A stretch of DNA of 57,620 nucleotides from CAZCTC01 sp964501335 (GCA_964501335.1 CAZCTC010000050.1:1-57620); one strand, 5' to 3'. Positions 17,702 through 27,308 are shown, counted from the first letter of the stretch. The notes: generated from the letters alone by a model not told the origin. Numbers and translations are program-made.

Positions 17702-18139
17702 TTAGCGGAAAGCGCCCCGTTCCCAGACCGCCGTCGTCCCTTCCACCACCACAAACAACGGATGCGGCAGGGGGAGGATCAATTCCGCCAACACCTGAAA
17801 CCGGAGCGGATCTCGGATCTCCAATTTACGCCGCAAATGCTGCAACTCAAAGAGCAGCTGCCCCTCCGTCACTTCCAGCATTACCGCTGAGAACTCCGAC
17901 CCGATCTTCTCCCGGTTGAAATGATAGCCTCGCCCGACAGCCTCTTCGTACACCGCCAGCAGATAACGATCCAGCGCGGCGACCGGCTCAGCCTGCGCCC
18001 GAAACCGCTCCAGCTGAGGATGCCGCCGATACCCCACCGTCTTCCCCAACAGAACCGCCCGCGCCAGCAGCCCCTCCCGCCACAGCGCTACCAGCCCCTT
18101 CCCGTCGAGATACCCCGGATGCAAACTCCATAAGCGCAT
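17702..18139 (-). CDS. Pyrimidine dimer DNA glycosylase, endonuclease V type
   Basis: A 145-residue protein that matches the bacterial family related to T4 endonuclease V (the Pyr_excise family), which removes UV-induced pyrimidine dimers by glycosylase and AP-lyase action. The N terminus MRLWSLHPGYLDGKGLVAL and the stretch LLGKTVGYRRHPQLERF are typical. In this family an N-terminal amine does the chemistry after loss of Met. I use the ATG at 18139, with AGGTG six bases upstream; a GTG three codons earlier is less likely. The gene stands alone, with the ABC operon downstream and a repeat mosaic upstream. Confidence 0.8.
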   Translation of the reverse strand: MRLWSLHPGYLDGKGLVALWREGLLARAVLLGKTVGYRRHPQLERFRAQAEPVAALDRYLLAVYEEAVGRGYHFNREKIGSEFSAVMLEVTEGQLLFELQHLRRKLEIRDPLRFQVLAELILPLPHPLFVVVEGTTAVWERGAFR

Positions 18140-18714
18140 AGACAACACCTATTCATCCATTGTATGCAGAAACAGAGATCGGCAAAATCCCGCTATCCCT
18201 TCTTCCCAAACCTCTTTACGCCGAAAACAAAGCTGAACGCCTGCTCCCCTTACTTCCCGAGCGCAGCGAAATCCGCCTCGGGTTCGGTAACAAGGAATGC
18301 GCGGGCAAAAGGGTAAATTACCCTACGCCCGGGGATCAATCCTCGGGCTATGAACGACGCCCGATAAATCGGGCTCAGACCGTCAATTTCAACCTCTGAG
18401 CCCCTTCAGGGGGCGTCGTTTTTAGCGCTGGGATTTATCCCGGCGCGATTCGGGCAGGTTTTCGTTATTCCGAGTACAACGGTCCCATTACCGAACTTAA
18501 TTTTTAAAGACCATCAACCCCGGGCGTAGGGCAATTTGCTCCCACGCATTCCCTTTTACGTCCCGCAAATGGTCCTTTCCTGGCCAGCTACGACGCGCGG
18601 GATGAAGAGAGTGCTGTTTTTTATTTATGTTTTCAGCGGCTTCAGAAAGCCGCCGAAAACATAAGCATTTCTTTTCCCTTGTTTTCCGGGCTGACTGCAT
18701 AGGCCCCCCTCTTT
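18140..18714. repeat. Intergenic repeat mosaic C with cloverleaf element
   Basis: No gene. A nested structure spans 18354-18419: ACGACGCCC (18354-18362) pairs with GGGCGTCGT (18411-18419), and GGGCTCAG (18371-18378) pairs with CTGAGCCC (18396-18403). It is enclosed by further inverted pieces, TACCCTACGCCCGGGG near 18320 and CCCCGGGCGTAGGG near 18518. The module TTTTACGTCCCGCAAATGGTCC and GCGCGGGATGAAGAGAG then lead into hairpin copy 4. Confidence 0.6.
18625..18664 (+). repeat. Interspersed hairpin repeat, copy 4
   Basis: An 18-base-pair stem (18625-18642 with 18647-18664), loop CAGA, core AGCGGCTT/AAGCCGCC with one A-C mismatch. The same mismatch occurs in the copy at 51225, so these two may be recent sisters. 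Confidence 0.9.
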
Positions 18715-21700
18715 TCAGGCCATCCCCTCCAGCAGCTCTCCCCAACGCCGCAGCATGGCCTCCACAAAACTCCGCTCGAACCGCCCCTCATCGTAATTCA
18801 ACCGCAACTCCAGCGCCTCGCCCGGAATCGCCATCGCCCGCAATGGATAGGCCCACGGATCCCAAAGCTCTCCATCGCGCACCTGCCGGCTGTGAGCTTC
18901 CGGCGTCGGGTAATTCTCAAAAACAAAGACCGTCTCAAACAGGCGCTGCTCCGCCGCCATCCCGCACCACTGCTTGATTTCCGTCTGCGAACTCCAGACA
19001 AAGGGCCCCATCGCCAGCTGTGATTCCTGAAGCGCCCGCAGCCAGCCCCACATCTCCAGCTCCGCCTCGACCCGCACCCGCACCGGCACCACATTGACAA
19101 ACAATCCGACCATCGCCTCGACCTGCGCCAGCCCGGCCGGCCGCCCGGAAACGGTATGGCCGAAAACCACCGTGCTTTCCTGCGTATATTCGCTCAACAG
19201 CCGCGCCCAGCTTCCCTGCACCGCCGTATTGAGCGTCACCCGTTCCTCCCGCGCCCGACGGACCAGCCGCCGGCTCGATTCCGCCGACAGCTGCCACCGC
19301 ACTTCCTGATGCCGTCCCCGCGCCTCACCGCGCATCCCCGGCAACTCCCGCCGCGCCCCGATTCCGGCCAGATAGCTCTTCCAGAAACATTCCGCCGTCG
19401 CCCGGTCCTGCCCTTGCAGCCAGGCAATGTAATCCTCATAGTGCGGCGCCGGCTCGACTGAGAGCTGCCGTCCTTGAGAAAGAAGCTGATAAAACGCCAG
19501 CAATTCTTTGAAAACCGGCCCCATCGACCAACCGTCGAACACCAGATGTCGGCAGCTCCAGATCAGACGATAGCGCGCTTCATCCAGCCGGAGCAGAGCC
19601 CATTGCATCAACGGCGCCTGATCCAGCTTAACAGGCCCGCTGCGCAGACTTTCCAGAAAAGCCGCCAGCCGGGCCGACTGCACTTCCGGCGCATGTCCCC
19701 GCCAATCTTCTTCGCGCCAGGACAGCCCCACTTCCGACAGCACCCCTTGCACGGGATGAGAAAGCCCTTCCCAGACAAAGAAGGTGCGGAAAGCCGCATG
19801 GCGCAGCGCCACCAGCTCCCAGGCCCGCTTAAAAGCCGGCACATCCAGCGCCTCCTCAAAAGTCAGGCCCAACTGCACCCAATAGACCTCCGTTCCCGCC
19901 GGCGCCCAACAGTCCTTCAACATCGCTTCCTGCATCGGAGAAAGTTCATACAGACTCTCCACCCGTTGTTCACCCTGCACCTTTTTCAGCACCAGCGCCA
20001 GTTCATCCTCCGTCAGCCGGGCATGAGGAAAATCCGCCGGCGTATAACAAATCACCTCAGGTCCGAGCAGCAACCGTTCCAATTCATCCAGACAACGGTC
20101 GGCCAACAGGACCATGGATTCCTCCCAAGATAGATTCCGGCTGTATCCCCACTCGATCTGCAATTGCCCGTTGAGAATAAAAGCATTCACTTCCAACAAA
20201 TGGCTCCGCCGCTGCTGTGAACTTTGAGCCCCTTCCGGGAAGGTGACCTCCGAAATCAACGTACTCCCACCCGCAACAGCGGCATCCAGCTGCCCCAGAT
20301 AGTTGAAAACGATCCCCGCCGATCGCCCCGCCTCCAACTCGCCGCCCAGATACCGCAGCACCCCGTACCCCAGGCCGTGATGAGGAACGGCGCGCAGCTG
20401 CGCCTTGACCGCCTCAACCCGCTCGCCCGGATCATCGCCCTCCGGCAATCTCAACCGCACCGGGAAAAGATTCGTAAACCAGCCCACCGTCCGGGAAAGA
20501 TCCACCTCGGGAAACAGCAGCTCCCGCCCATGGCCTTCCAGATCCAGGTCGATTTCCGGCCGGCCGCTCACCTGCGCCACCGCCCCGACCAGCGCCGTCA
20601 CCAGCAACTCATTGAACTGCGCCTTGTAAATCGTCCCGGCCTTCTGCATCAACTGGGCCGTCTTCTCCGCATCCCAGCTTCGCCGCACGATCTGCCGCGA
20701 GGCCACCGTGTTTGGTTCTGAAAGCAGGGAATCCCCCTTCTCCCCTTTTTGCAGCAGCGCCTGCTGTCCTGAAAACTGCCGCCGCCAATATTCCCGCCCG
20801 GCCTGCAACTCGGAGGACTGCGCATAGTCCACCAGCCGCTCCGCCCACAGCTTGAACCCCGTCAACTCCGGCGCCAACGCCGGCGACCGCCCTTCCTCTA
20901 ATTGCCGGTAAGCCGTCTCCAGATCCTCGACCAGAATACGCCAGGAGACCCCATCGACCACCAGGTGATGCAGCACCCACAACAACTGCCCGGGATCGTC
21001 GGGCGCCTGCCGCAAAACCGCCACCCGGCCGATCGGCCCCTCCGAGAGATTCAATCCCGCCTGCAATGCCGCAATCACCCCCGCCGGCGATTCTCCGGCC
21101 CCCAGCAGGATTTCCTGCACCCCCGGGAACGGCGCTTCGGCAAGGATATCCTGCCGCCAGCCCTCCGGCGTCCGGTGGAAACGGGCCCGCAGCATCGGAT
21201 GGACTGCCGTCACAGCCGCCAGGGCCGCCGACAATTTCTCCATCTCCACCCCCGGCTGCAACCGACACAACACCGCCTGATTGTAATGGTGCGAATCGGG
21301 CAATTCCTGATCAAAAAACCAGCGTTGAATCGGCGTCAACGGCGCCGGCCCGACCGCCTCCCCCGTCAATATCGCCCCCCGTCCCCCCGGCTCTCCCACC
21401 GCCAGCGCCAGCTCCGCCAGGGTCGGATACTGCATCAACTGCTGCGGGCTCACCGTCAATCCGGCCTGCCGCGCTCGCGCCGCCATCTGCAGGCTCAAAA
21501 TGGAATCTCCCCCCAGCTCAAAGAAATTGTCGTAAATCCCGATCTGTTTCACCGGCAAAACGCTCGCCCAGATCTTTTGCAACGCCGCCTCCGTCGCCGT
21601 GCGCGGCGCCACAAACTCCGTCACGGCCATAGAGTCCGTCGGCTCCGGCAGCGCCTGCCGATCGATCTTACCGATCGCCGTCAACGGCAATGACTCCAAA

Positions 21701-24597
21701 AGGACAAAATAGGTCGGCACCATATAATCCGGCAGCCGGGCCTTCAAATAATCGCGGAACGAAGATTGGAGGTTGGAAGAATGGAAGCCGGAACCAGCTT
21801 CCATTCTTCCAGGCTTCCATTCTTCGCTGTTTGCGCATTTAACGTAAGCTACCAATTGTTTGTCCTGACCGTTGAAAGCCCGTGCCAGGACCACCGCCTG
21901 CCGCACATCCGGATGGCACCTGAGTTGCGCCTCGATTTCCCCCAACTCGATCCGAAAACCCCGGACCTTCACCTGATGATCCCCCCGGCCCAGAAATTCC
22001 AGATTGCCGTCCGGCAACCGGCGCACCAGATCTCCGGTGCCATAAAGCCGGGCCCCCGGCTCCGCGCTGAAAGGATGGGGAATAAACCGCTCCGCCGTCA
22101 ATCCCGGCCGCCGCCAATACCCCCGCGCCAGCCCCGCGCCCCCGGTATACAGCTCGCCCACCACGCCCACCGGCACCGGCTGCAAATTGCAATCCAACAC
22201 ATAAACCTCCGTGCCGGCCACCGGCTTCCCGATCGGCAGCGATTCCCGCCCCGCCGCCCCCGCCGGAACTGTATAAGAGGTGGTGATCACCGTATTTTCG
22301 GTCGGCCCATACCCATTGACCACCCGCGCCGCAAGCGTCTGCGCCGCCTTCGGCGCGTGCGTCACCGATAAGACATCCCCGCCCACCAAAATCTGACGTA
22401 CGCCGGCGAGATCCTCCAGCCCATGATCCACCATCTGATGAAAGATCCCTGTCGGCAACAGAACACTGGTCAGACGCGACTCCCGAATCAGCCGCCCCAA
22501 TTCCTCCATCGAAAGCACCCCCGGCGGCGCCAGCACCAGCCGGCTGCCGTTCAACAAAGCCCCCCAGATCTCCAACATCGACGGGTCAAACGACAGCGAC
22601 GTAAATTGCAGCCAGCTCTCCTCTTCATCCAGATGGATATAATCGATCCCTTTGACCCGCCGCACCAGCCCTCGATGCGTCACCCCCACGCCTTTAGGAA
22701 CGCCGGTCGAACCCGACGTGTAGATCAAATAGAGCAGGTTATCCGGACTGATCCGCACTCCGGGAACCTCAGTCGGCTCTCCCGCCACCCTCTCCCATTC
22801 CGTATCGAGCGCCAGTTGCGGCCCGGCATAGTCCGCAAAATCGCCCCGCAGCGCCTCCTGGGTCAACAGCATCCGCACGCCCGCATCCGCCAGCACCCAA
22901 CAACGCCGCTCCGGAGGCTGCCGGACATCCAGCGGCACATAGACCCCGCCGGCCTTCACCACCCCCAGCATTCCGATCACCATCTCCAGAGAGCGGGGCA
23001 GACAGAGTCCCACGGTAATTTCCAGCCCTACTCCAGCCTTCCGTAAATAATGCGCCAGTTGATTGGCCCGCGCATCGAGTTCCGCATAGCTCATCGAGCG
23101 CTGCCCAAAGACCAGAGCCGACGCTTCCGGCCGCCGGGCCGCCTCCGCCTCGAACAAAGCCGCCACACTTTGCATCCCGGGATAATCCGTCGCCGTCGCA
23201 TTCCAGCAATCCAATAACTGCTTCCGTTCATCCACCCCCAGAAAATCGTAACAACCGATCGAGCGCCCGGGATCGGCCACCAGCGCTTCCGCCAGCCGTT
23301 GCCAGTGTTCAGCCAGCCGCTCGATCGTCGCCGCATCGAACAGCTCCATCGCATACTGGAACGAAAAAACCAACTCGTCCTCCATCTCGGTCATCAGCAA
23401 CGTCAAATCAAACTGCGCCGACGGCGGAACCGCCACCGACTCGCAATCCGCCCCACAGAGCCGCATCGGCACACCCCCCTTATTGATCGCGAACGCATTC
23501 AGATTGACCCGGCCGCTCACCCGCATCGACTTCTGGAACAAAAACATCAGGTGGAAAAAGGGATTCTGTCCCTTACGGCGTTGAGGCTGCAACCGCTCGA
23601 CCAGCAGGGGAAAGGGCAGCTGCTGATGGTCAAAAGCGCCGGTGATCGTCTGCTGGGCCTGTCGTATCAATTCGGCAAACGTTAAATCCGCGCTCACCTG
23701 CTCCCGCAGCACCAGAGAATTGGGGAAATAGCCCACAATCCACTTCCAATCCGATTGCCGGCCCGCCGATAAGGTCCCCAGCACCAGATCGGACTGTCCG
23801 GTATAGCGATAGATCAACACCTCAAACGCCGCCAGCGCCACCACATGCAGCGGCACATCCAGCGACCGGCTCAGCGCCCGAAAGGCCCCGGTCAATTCGG
23901 CGCTCCACGAGAGGGTCAGCGTCGCCCCTTGATAACTGGGAAAGGCCGGCCGCGGCCGATCGGTCGGCAGCGTCACCTCCGGCAGTTCGCCGGCCAGCTG
24001 CTTCTCCCAATATTCCCACAAAGGCGCCGCCGCCGGCCCCGCCAGCATCTCCTGTTGTCGCCGCACATAATCCCCATAGTGCAGATCCAGCGGCATCAAT
24101 TTAGCCGTCCCCCCTTCCCGGATCGCTGCATACAACCGCTCCAGCTCATCCCAGATCCGGGCAATCGACCAGAAATCTATCACGATATGGTGATAGGTCT
24201 GGATCAAAATAAACTCCTCAGCAGCAATCTCCAGGATATGAAAACGCACCAGCGGACCGGTCGCCAAATCAAAAGGCTGCCGGACCTCCGCCAGAATCCA
24301 TTCTTCCACCTGATCGGGCGTCCAACCGGCCCCATCGATCACCTGAAAATCCATACGCCCCTCAGCCGCAATCCGCTGCACCACACCCGTCTCCGTCAGA
24401 TGGAATGTGGCGCGCAGCATAGGATGCCGCGCCACCACCACATCACAGGCCTGTTGCAAAGCCTGAAAATCCAACCATGAATGCGCCCAGCCTACCGCCG
24501 GGATTACATAGAGAAAATTGTCGGGGACCAGTTGCTGCGTATACCAGAGCGCCAGTTGCCCGGGAGACAAAGGTAAATCCTGAAATGGTGTTGTCAT
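18715..24597 (-). CDS. Nonribosomal peptide synthetase, C-A-T-E-C
   Basis: A 1960-residue NRPS. Domains: condensation (1-440; HHIVIDFWS at about 136); adenylation (about 465-1000; LIYTSGSTGVPKG, NGYGPTEN, YGTGDLVR); thiolation (LGGDSIL, Ser about 1032); epimerisation (about 1085-1500; LTPIQRWFF, HHLVVDGVSW at about 1210); second condensation (about 1520-1960), with RHLVFDGWS in place of HHxxxDG, so the first His is Arg and the second is kept (about 1684). The order predicts that one amino acid is activated, loaded, turned to the D form and passed to another acceptor. By eye the ten-residue specificity code reads roughly D-P-L-L-L-G-G-V-I-K, which I cannot match to a substrate. There is no thioesterase, further module, MbtH protein or phosphopantetheinyl transferase in the window. 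GGAG lies 6 bases before the ATG at 24597; an ATG at 24609 is also in frame. A repeat is inserted in frame in the A domain (21761-21830). Confidence 0.93.
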   Translation of the reverse strand: MTTPFQDLPLSPGQLALWYTQQLVPDNFLYVIPAVGWAHSWLDFQALQQACDVVVARHPMLRATFHLTETGVVQRIAAEGRMDFQVIDGAGWTPDQVEEWILAEVRQPFDLATGPLVRFHILEIAAEEFILIQTYHHIVIDFWSIARIWDELERLYAAIREGGTAKLMPLDLHYGDYVRRQQEMLAGPAAAPLWEYWEKQLAGELPEVTLPTDRPRPAFPSYQGATLTLSWSAELTGAFRALSRSLDVPLHVVALAAFEVLIYRYTGQSDLVLGTLSAGRQSDWKWIVGYFPNSLVLREQVSADLTFAELIRQAQQTITGAFDHQQLPFPLLVERLQPQRRKGQNPFFHLMFLFQKSMRVSGRVNLNAFAINKGGVPMRLCGADCESVAVPPSAQFDLTLLMTEMEDELVFSFQYAMELFDAATIERLAEHWQRLAEALVADPGRSIGCYDFLGVDERKQLLDCWNATATDYPGMQSVAALFEAEAARRPEASALVFGQRSMSYAELDARANQLAHYLRKAGVGLEITVGLCLPRSLEMVIGMLGVVKAGGVYVPLDVRQPPERRCWVLADAGVRMLLTQEALRGDFADYAGPQLALDTEWERVAGEPTEVPGVRISPDNLLYLIYTSGSTGVPKGVGVTHRGLVRRVKGIDYIHLDEEESWLQFTSLSFDPSMLEIWGALLNGSRLVLAPPGVLSMEELGRLIRESRLTSVLLPTGIFHQMVDHGLEDLAGVRQILVGGDVLSVTHAPKAAQTLAARVVNGYGPTENTVITTSYTVPAGAAGRESLPIGKPVAGTEVYVLDCNLQPVPVGVVGELYTGGAGLARGYWRRPGLTAERFIPHPFSAEPGARLYGTGDLVRRLPDGNLEFLGRGDHQVKVRGFRIELGEIEAQLRCHPDVRQAVVLARAFNGQDKQLVAYVKCANSEEWKPGRMEAGSGFHSSNLQSSFRDYLKARLPDYMVPTYFVLLESLPLTAIGKIDRQALPEPTDSMAVTEFVAPRTATEAALQKIWASVLPVKQIGIYDNFFELGGDSILSLQMAARARQAGLTVSPQQLMQYPTLAELALAVGEPGGRGAILTGEAVGPAPLTPIQRWFFDQELPDSHHYNQAVLCRLQPGVEMEKLSAALAAVTAVHPMLRARFHRTPEGWRQDILAEAPFPGVQEILLGAGESPAGVIAALQAGLNLSEGPIGRVAVLRQAPDDPGQLLWVLHHLVVDGVSWRILVEDLETAYRQLEEGRSPALAPELTGFKLWAERLVDYAQSSELQAGREYWRRQFSGQQALLQKGEKGDSLLSEPNTVASRQIVRRSWDAEKTAQLMQKAGTIYKAQFNELLVTALVGAVAQVSGRPEIDLDLEGHGRELLFPEVDLSRTVGWFTNLFPVRLRLPEGDDPGERVEAVKAQLRAVPHHGLGYGVLRYLGGELEAGRSAGIVFNYLGQLDAAVAGGSTLISEVTFPEGAQSSQQRRSHLLEVNAFILNGQLQIEWGYSRNLSWEESMVLLADRCLDELERLLLGPEVICYTPADFPHARLTEDELALVLKKVQGEQRVESLYELSPMQEAMLKDCWAPAGTEVYWVQLGLTFEEALDVPAFKRAWELVALRHAAFRTFFVWEGLSHPVQGVLSEVGLSWREEDWRGHAPEVQSARLAAFLESLRSGPVKLDQAPLMQWALLRLDEARYRLIWSCRHLVFDGWSMGPVFKELLAFYQLLSQGRQLSVEPAPHYEDYIAWLQGQDRATAECFWKSYLAGIGARRELPGMRGEARGRHQEVRWQLSAESSRRLVRRAREERVTLNTAVQGSWARLLSEYTQESTVVFGHTVSGRPAGLAQVEAMVGLFVNVVPVRVRVEAELEMWGWLRALQESQLAMGPFVWSSQTEIKQWCGMAAEQRLFETVFVFENYPTPEAHSRQVRDGELWDPWAYPLRAMAIPGEALELRLNYDEGRFERSFVEAMLRRWGELLEGMA
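21761..21830. repeat. Short repeat inserted in frame in the NRPS
   Basis: GGAAGAATGGAAGC (21775-21788) and its exact complement (21797-21810), followed by a second copy of GGCTTCCATTCTTC (21812-21825). It encodes about 23 low-complexity residues (such as PGRMEAGSGFHSSN) between the A8-region end VAYVK and FRDYLKARLPDYMVP, where related A domains run on directly. Confidence 0.75.
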
Positions 24598-24784
24598 CGT
24601 GGTCTCCATTGTAAAGTATTCTGAAAATCATATTAATATACCATGGCAGGTGTGACAGAAGTGTTAATCAGAAAAGAGCCCTCATGGAATTTTTGCTATT
24701 TTCCTCACTTCCACTATGATGAAAGAGAGATTTCACCACCCTTCAGGGCTTAAGAAGGCGCCAGCTAATGCACGAAAAAAAACC

Positions 24785-24828
24785 TATGTTTTCGCGGGCT
24801 TTCTGAAGTGGTAAACCACGAAAACATA
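24785..24828 (-). repeat. Interspersed hairpin repeat, chimeric copy
   Basis: The outer arms TATGTTTTCG (24785-24794) and CGAAAACATA (24819-24828) pair, but the cores do not: one side has CGGGCTT, the other GTGGTAAACCAC, which can fold on itself. Reverse orientation. It looks like a recombinant of two core types. Confidence 0.7.
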
Positions 24829-24944
24829 AACAAAAAAACTCTCTCTGCCTGTCGGCGCGGTTTCCTGGGGCTTCGCCCCAGGCTTCCTTAATACGCCCCT
24901 TCAGGGCTTAAGAAGGCGCCAGCTAATGCACGAAAAAAAAGCAT

Positions 24945-24980
24945 ATGTTTTCGGCGGCTTTCTGAAGCCGCCGAAAACAT
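24945..24980 (-). repeat. Interspersed hairpin repeat, copy 6
   Basis: A perfect 16-base-pair stem (24945-24960 with 24965-24980), core GGCGGCTT/AAGCCGCC, loop TCTG on this strand. Its flanks (AAACAAAAAAACTCTCTC) show reverse orientation. Confidence 0.9.
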
Positions 24981-25395
24981 AAACAAAAAAACTCTCTCCC
25001 CCGCTCCGGCGCGGCGTTACCGGCGGGAAAGGCACCGTTTGCGGGACGCTACAAAACCGGGGGGCGGCACCCCGAAGGATGAAAATAGACGATTCGCCAG
25101 GATTGGGTACCCACAAGGGGTACCCCTACGGGAACCGTTTTCCGAGTAGGGGCGAGGTTTCCTCGCCCGATTCAGGTATCCATGTATTGATTCCGAAGGT
25201 AATTACCCGGTGGGGGATTCTTTTCCGTTGGGGAAGGTTGATTTTGGGATGGGCCGGGCGGGGTTACCCCGCCCCTACATGGGCGGGGTTCGGGTAGGGG
25301 CGACCTTTATGGTCGCCCGTGGGGGGGCACGGCGCGGCCCTATTTTCAGGACAGAAGGCCATGCCGGGGGCGGCACCCCGAAGGATGAAAAAGAG

Positions 25396-25496
25396 ATTTT
25401 AACGCAGAGGCGGAAAGATCGCAGAGAGACGCAGAGGAAGATTTATTTTCTCTCTGGCTCTGCGTCTTTGCTTCTTTGCGCCTCTGCGTTAAAAAT
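25396..25496. repeat. Long CTCTGCG-type inverted repeat
   Basis: Arms of about 40 bases (25396-25438 and 25459-25496), imperfect complements of each other, built from CTCTGCG/CGCAGAG units and ending in TTTTAACGCAGAGG and CCTCTGCGTTAAAAA. Related single pieces occur at 14941-14985 and 51083-51142. This sequence type is known to me as a dispersed repeat in many environmental genomes. Confidence 0.75.
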
Positions 25497-25543
25497 CCCG
25501 CCTATTTTCAGGACAGAACGCAAATCACACCAAGGAGATCCTT

Positions 25544-26491
25544 ATGTCTGCAATTATCCTGCGCCCGGCGGATCCCGAACGCGACTTCGCCCAGCTGGCC
25601 GACTGGTTCACCCTCCTCGAAGGTGAAACCTCCACCGAATCCAGCCTGAAGGACTACTACACTTCCCACCAGTCCCGGATCACCCAACAGCTCGCCGTCG
25701 ATGAACAGGATAACCGGCTCGGCTTCTCCTGGGCTACCCGAAACCGGTTCAATCCCGAACTGGCCTCCATTTTCCTCTTCGTCCAACCCGAACTACGGGG
25801 ACAGGGCATCGGCCGCCGGCTCTACGAAGAGCTGCTACAAGCCGTGACGGCGCAATCCTTCCATCGATTGAGGATCAGCATCTGGGATAACTGCCCGGAG
25901 GGCCGGGCCTTCGCGGAACGGCGCGGCTTTGAGGAACGCGCCTATGAGATGACCATGGCACTCAATCTGGATACTTTCGACGATCGACCTTACGCGGACC
26001 TCATCGCCCGCTTACAAAACGAAGGATTCCAGTTTACTTCCATGGAAGCCCTGGGAGATACGGAAGAGGCCCAACGCCGGCTCTATCAGCTCAACGAAAC
26101 TGCCAACATGGAAACGCCCGGCACCGACGGCTCGCCCGCCTGGACCTCCTTTGAGGATTTCCAGCAAAACGTCTGCAAAGCAGAGTGGTATCGGCCGGCC
26201 AGTCAAATGGTGGTCATCGACACCGCCACGGACACCTGGGTGGCCATGAGCGCCATCACCCGCTTCGATGATTACGCCTACAACCTGTTCACCGGCGTAG
26301 ATAAACGCTACCGCGGCCGCAAACTGGCCCAGGCCGTCAAAATCCTGGCACTGCGCTACGCCCGGGAAGTGCTCGACGTGCACACCGTCCGCACCCATCA
26401 CAATGGGAAAAACCTGCCGATGATCGCCATCGACCGCAAATTCGGCTACATTCAGCAACCCGGTCTCTTTGTGATGGAAAAACAATTATAA
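25544..26491 (+). CDS. Tandem GNAT acetyltransferase
   Basis: A 315-residue protein with two GNAT domains, which transfer acetyl groups from acetyl-CoA to an amine. The N-terminal domain (about 1-150) has the acetyl-CoA-binding signature LRGQGIGRRLYEELL. The C-terminal domain (about 160-315) has the related TGVDKRYRGRKLAQAVKIL and the typical late motif VRTHHNGKNLPMIAIDRKFGY. Such double-GNAT proteins are often annotated only as N-acetyltransferases, and the acceptor is not predictable. AAGGAG lies 6 bases before the ATG. The next gene on the strand starts 126 bases on. Confidence 0.85.
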   Translation: MSAIILRPADPERDFAQLADWFTLLEGETSTESSLKDYYTSHQSRITQQLAVDEQDNRLGFSWATRNRFNPELASIFLFVQPELRGQGIGRRLYEELLQAVTAQSFHRLRISIWDNCPEGRAFAERRGFEERAYEMTMALNLDTFDDRPYADLIARLQNEGFQFTSMEALGDTEEAQRRLYQLNETANMETPGTDGSPAWTSFEDFQQNVCKAEWYRPASQMVVIDTATDTWVAMSAITRFDDYAYNLFTGVDKRYRGRKLAQAVKILALRYAREVLDVHTVRTHHNGKNLPMIAIDRKFGYIQQPGLFVMEKQL

Positions 26492-26617
26492 TTCGAGTAT
26501 CCATACCTTCGACCCTCACAATCCCACCATTGACCATAACAGCCTCTCATAGCCCAAACCCGCCGGACACTCAGGACATGTCGAACGGTACAGATAGACT
26601 ATGACCAGGAGATTTTT

Positions 26618-27238
26618 ATGGCCGAGTTGACAGTGACAACCTTTCTGACTCTGGATGGGGTCATGCAGGGACCGGGCGGTCCCACCGAGGACCCCAGCGG
26701 CGGTTTTCCCTACGGCGGCTGGACCGTTCCCTTTTTCAAGGAGGATGAAGGAAGCATCATCGATGAAATCTTCAAAAAAGCAGATGCCTTCCTGATGGGG
26801 CGAACAACCTACGATATTTTCTCAGCCTATTGGCCCAAAATCACCGATCCCAATGATCAAATCGCCGGCAAACTCAATTCGCTTCCCAAGTTTGTGGCCT
26901 CACGCACCCAGACCGCCTTTAGCTGGAACGAGACCTCGCATATCAAGGATGTCGTAAAAGAAGTTCCGGATCTCAAACGGCGCTTTGCCCATGAAATACA
27001 GATTTCCGGCAGTTGCGGCCTGGTCCAAACGCTGATGGAAAACGATTTCATCGACGAATACAGGCTCTTTATCTTTCCAGTAACCCTCGGAACCGGGAAA
27101 CGACTCTTCGGGGCCGGCACGATTCCGGGCACATTGCATCTAGTAAAATCCAGCATCTCACATTCCGGCGTGATCATTGCCTTCTACCGCCGCGCCGGGG
27201 ATCTCAAAACCGGCTCATTTGAACTACCGACCGATTAA
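26618..27238 (+). CDS. Dihydrofolate-reductase-like (RibD C-terminal) protein
   Basis: A 206-residue protein of the RibD C-terminal/DHFR-like family, a group of NADPH-dependent reductases of mostly unknown substrate. Typical features are the start TVTTFLTLDGVMQGPGG, the LMGRTTYDIF motif, the FVASRT strand and the C-terminal VTLGTGKRLFGAG loop. It is a full-length stand-alone domain without the RibD deaminase, so it is more likely an uncharacterised reductase than a riboflavin enzyme. AGGAG lies 8 bases before the ATG. Confidence 0.85.
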   Translation: MAELTVTTFLTLDGVMQGPGGPTEDPSGGFPYGGWTVPFFKEDEGSIIDEIFKKADAFLMGRTTYDIFSAYWPKITDPNDQIAGKLNSLPKFVASRTQTAFSWNETSHIKDVVKEVPDLKRRFAHEIQISGSCGLVQTLMENDFIDEYRLFIFPVTLGTGKRLFGAGTIPGTLHLVKSSISHSGVIIAFYRRAGDLKTGSFELPTD

Positions 27239-27247
27239 TTCATAAAA

Positions 27248-27283
27248 GGGGATTTGCACGCCTCAGACGGCGTGCAAATCCCC
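27248..27283 (-). repeat. Interspersed hairpin repeat, GGGGATTTG subtype
   Basis: A perfect 15-base-pair stem (27248-27262 with 27269-27283), loop TCAGAC, outer arms GGGGATTTG and CAAATCCCC in place of TGTTTTCG and CGAAAACA. The T-rich flank (AAAATAAATTTCTC on the plus strand) suggests reverse orientation. It lies between convergent genes. Confidence 0.85.
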
Positions 27284-27308
27284 CAAAATAAATTTCTCAC
27301 CCCACGTC

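Larger units (their letters stand above)
24598..25543. repeat. Intergenic repeat mosaic D
   Basis: No gene in 946 bases. A unit beginning TTCAGGGCTTAAGAAGGCGC and running CAGCTAATGCACGAAAAAAA occurs twice (about 24743 and 24899), each time followed by a hairpin in reverse orientation. Then come CTTCGCCCCAGGCTTCC, a GGGGCGGCACCCCGAAGGATG module (25055 and 25371), a GATTGGGTACCCACAAGGGG module (25099), several GTAGGGGCGA...CGCCCG modules (25147-25325) and a long CTCTGCG inverted repeat (25396-25496). The region lies between divergent genes, so the promoters of the NRPS and the acetyltransferase should be inside it, but I cannot pinpoint them. Confidence 0.7.
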
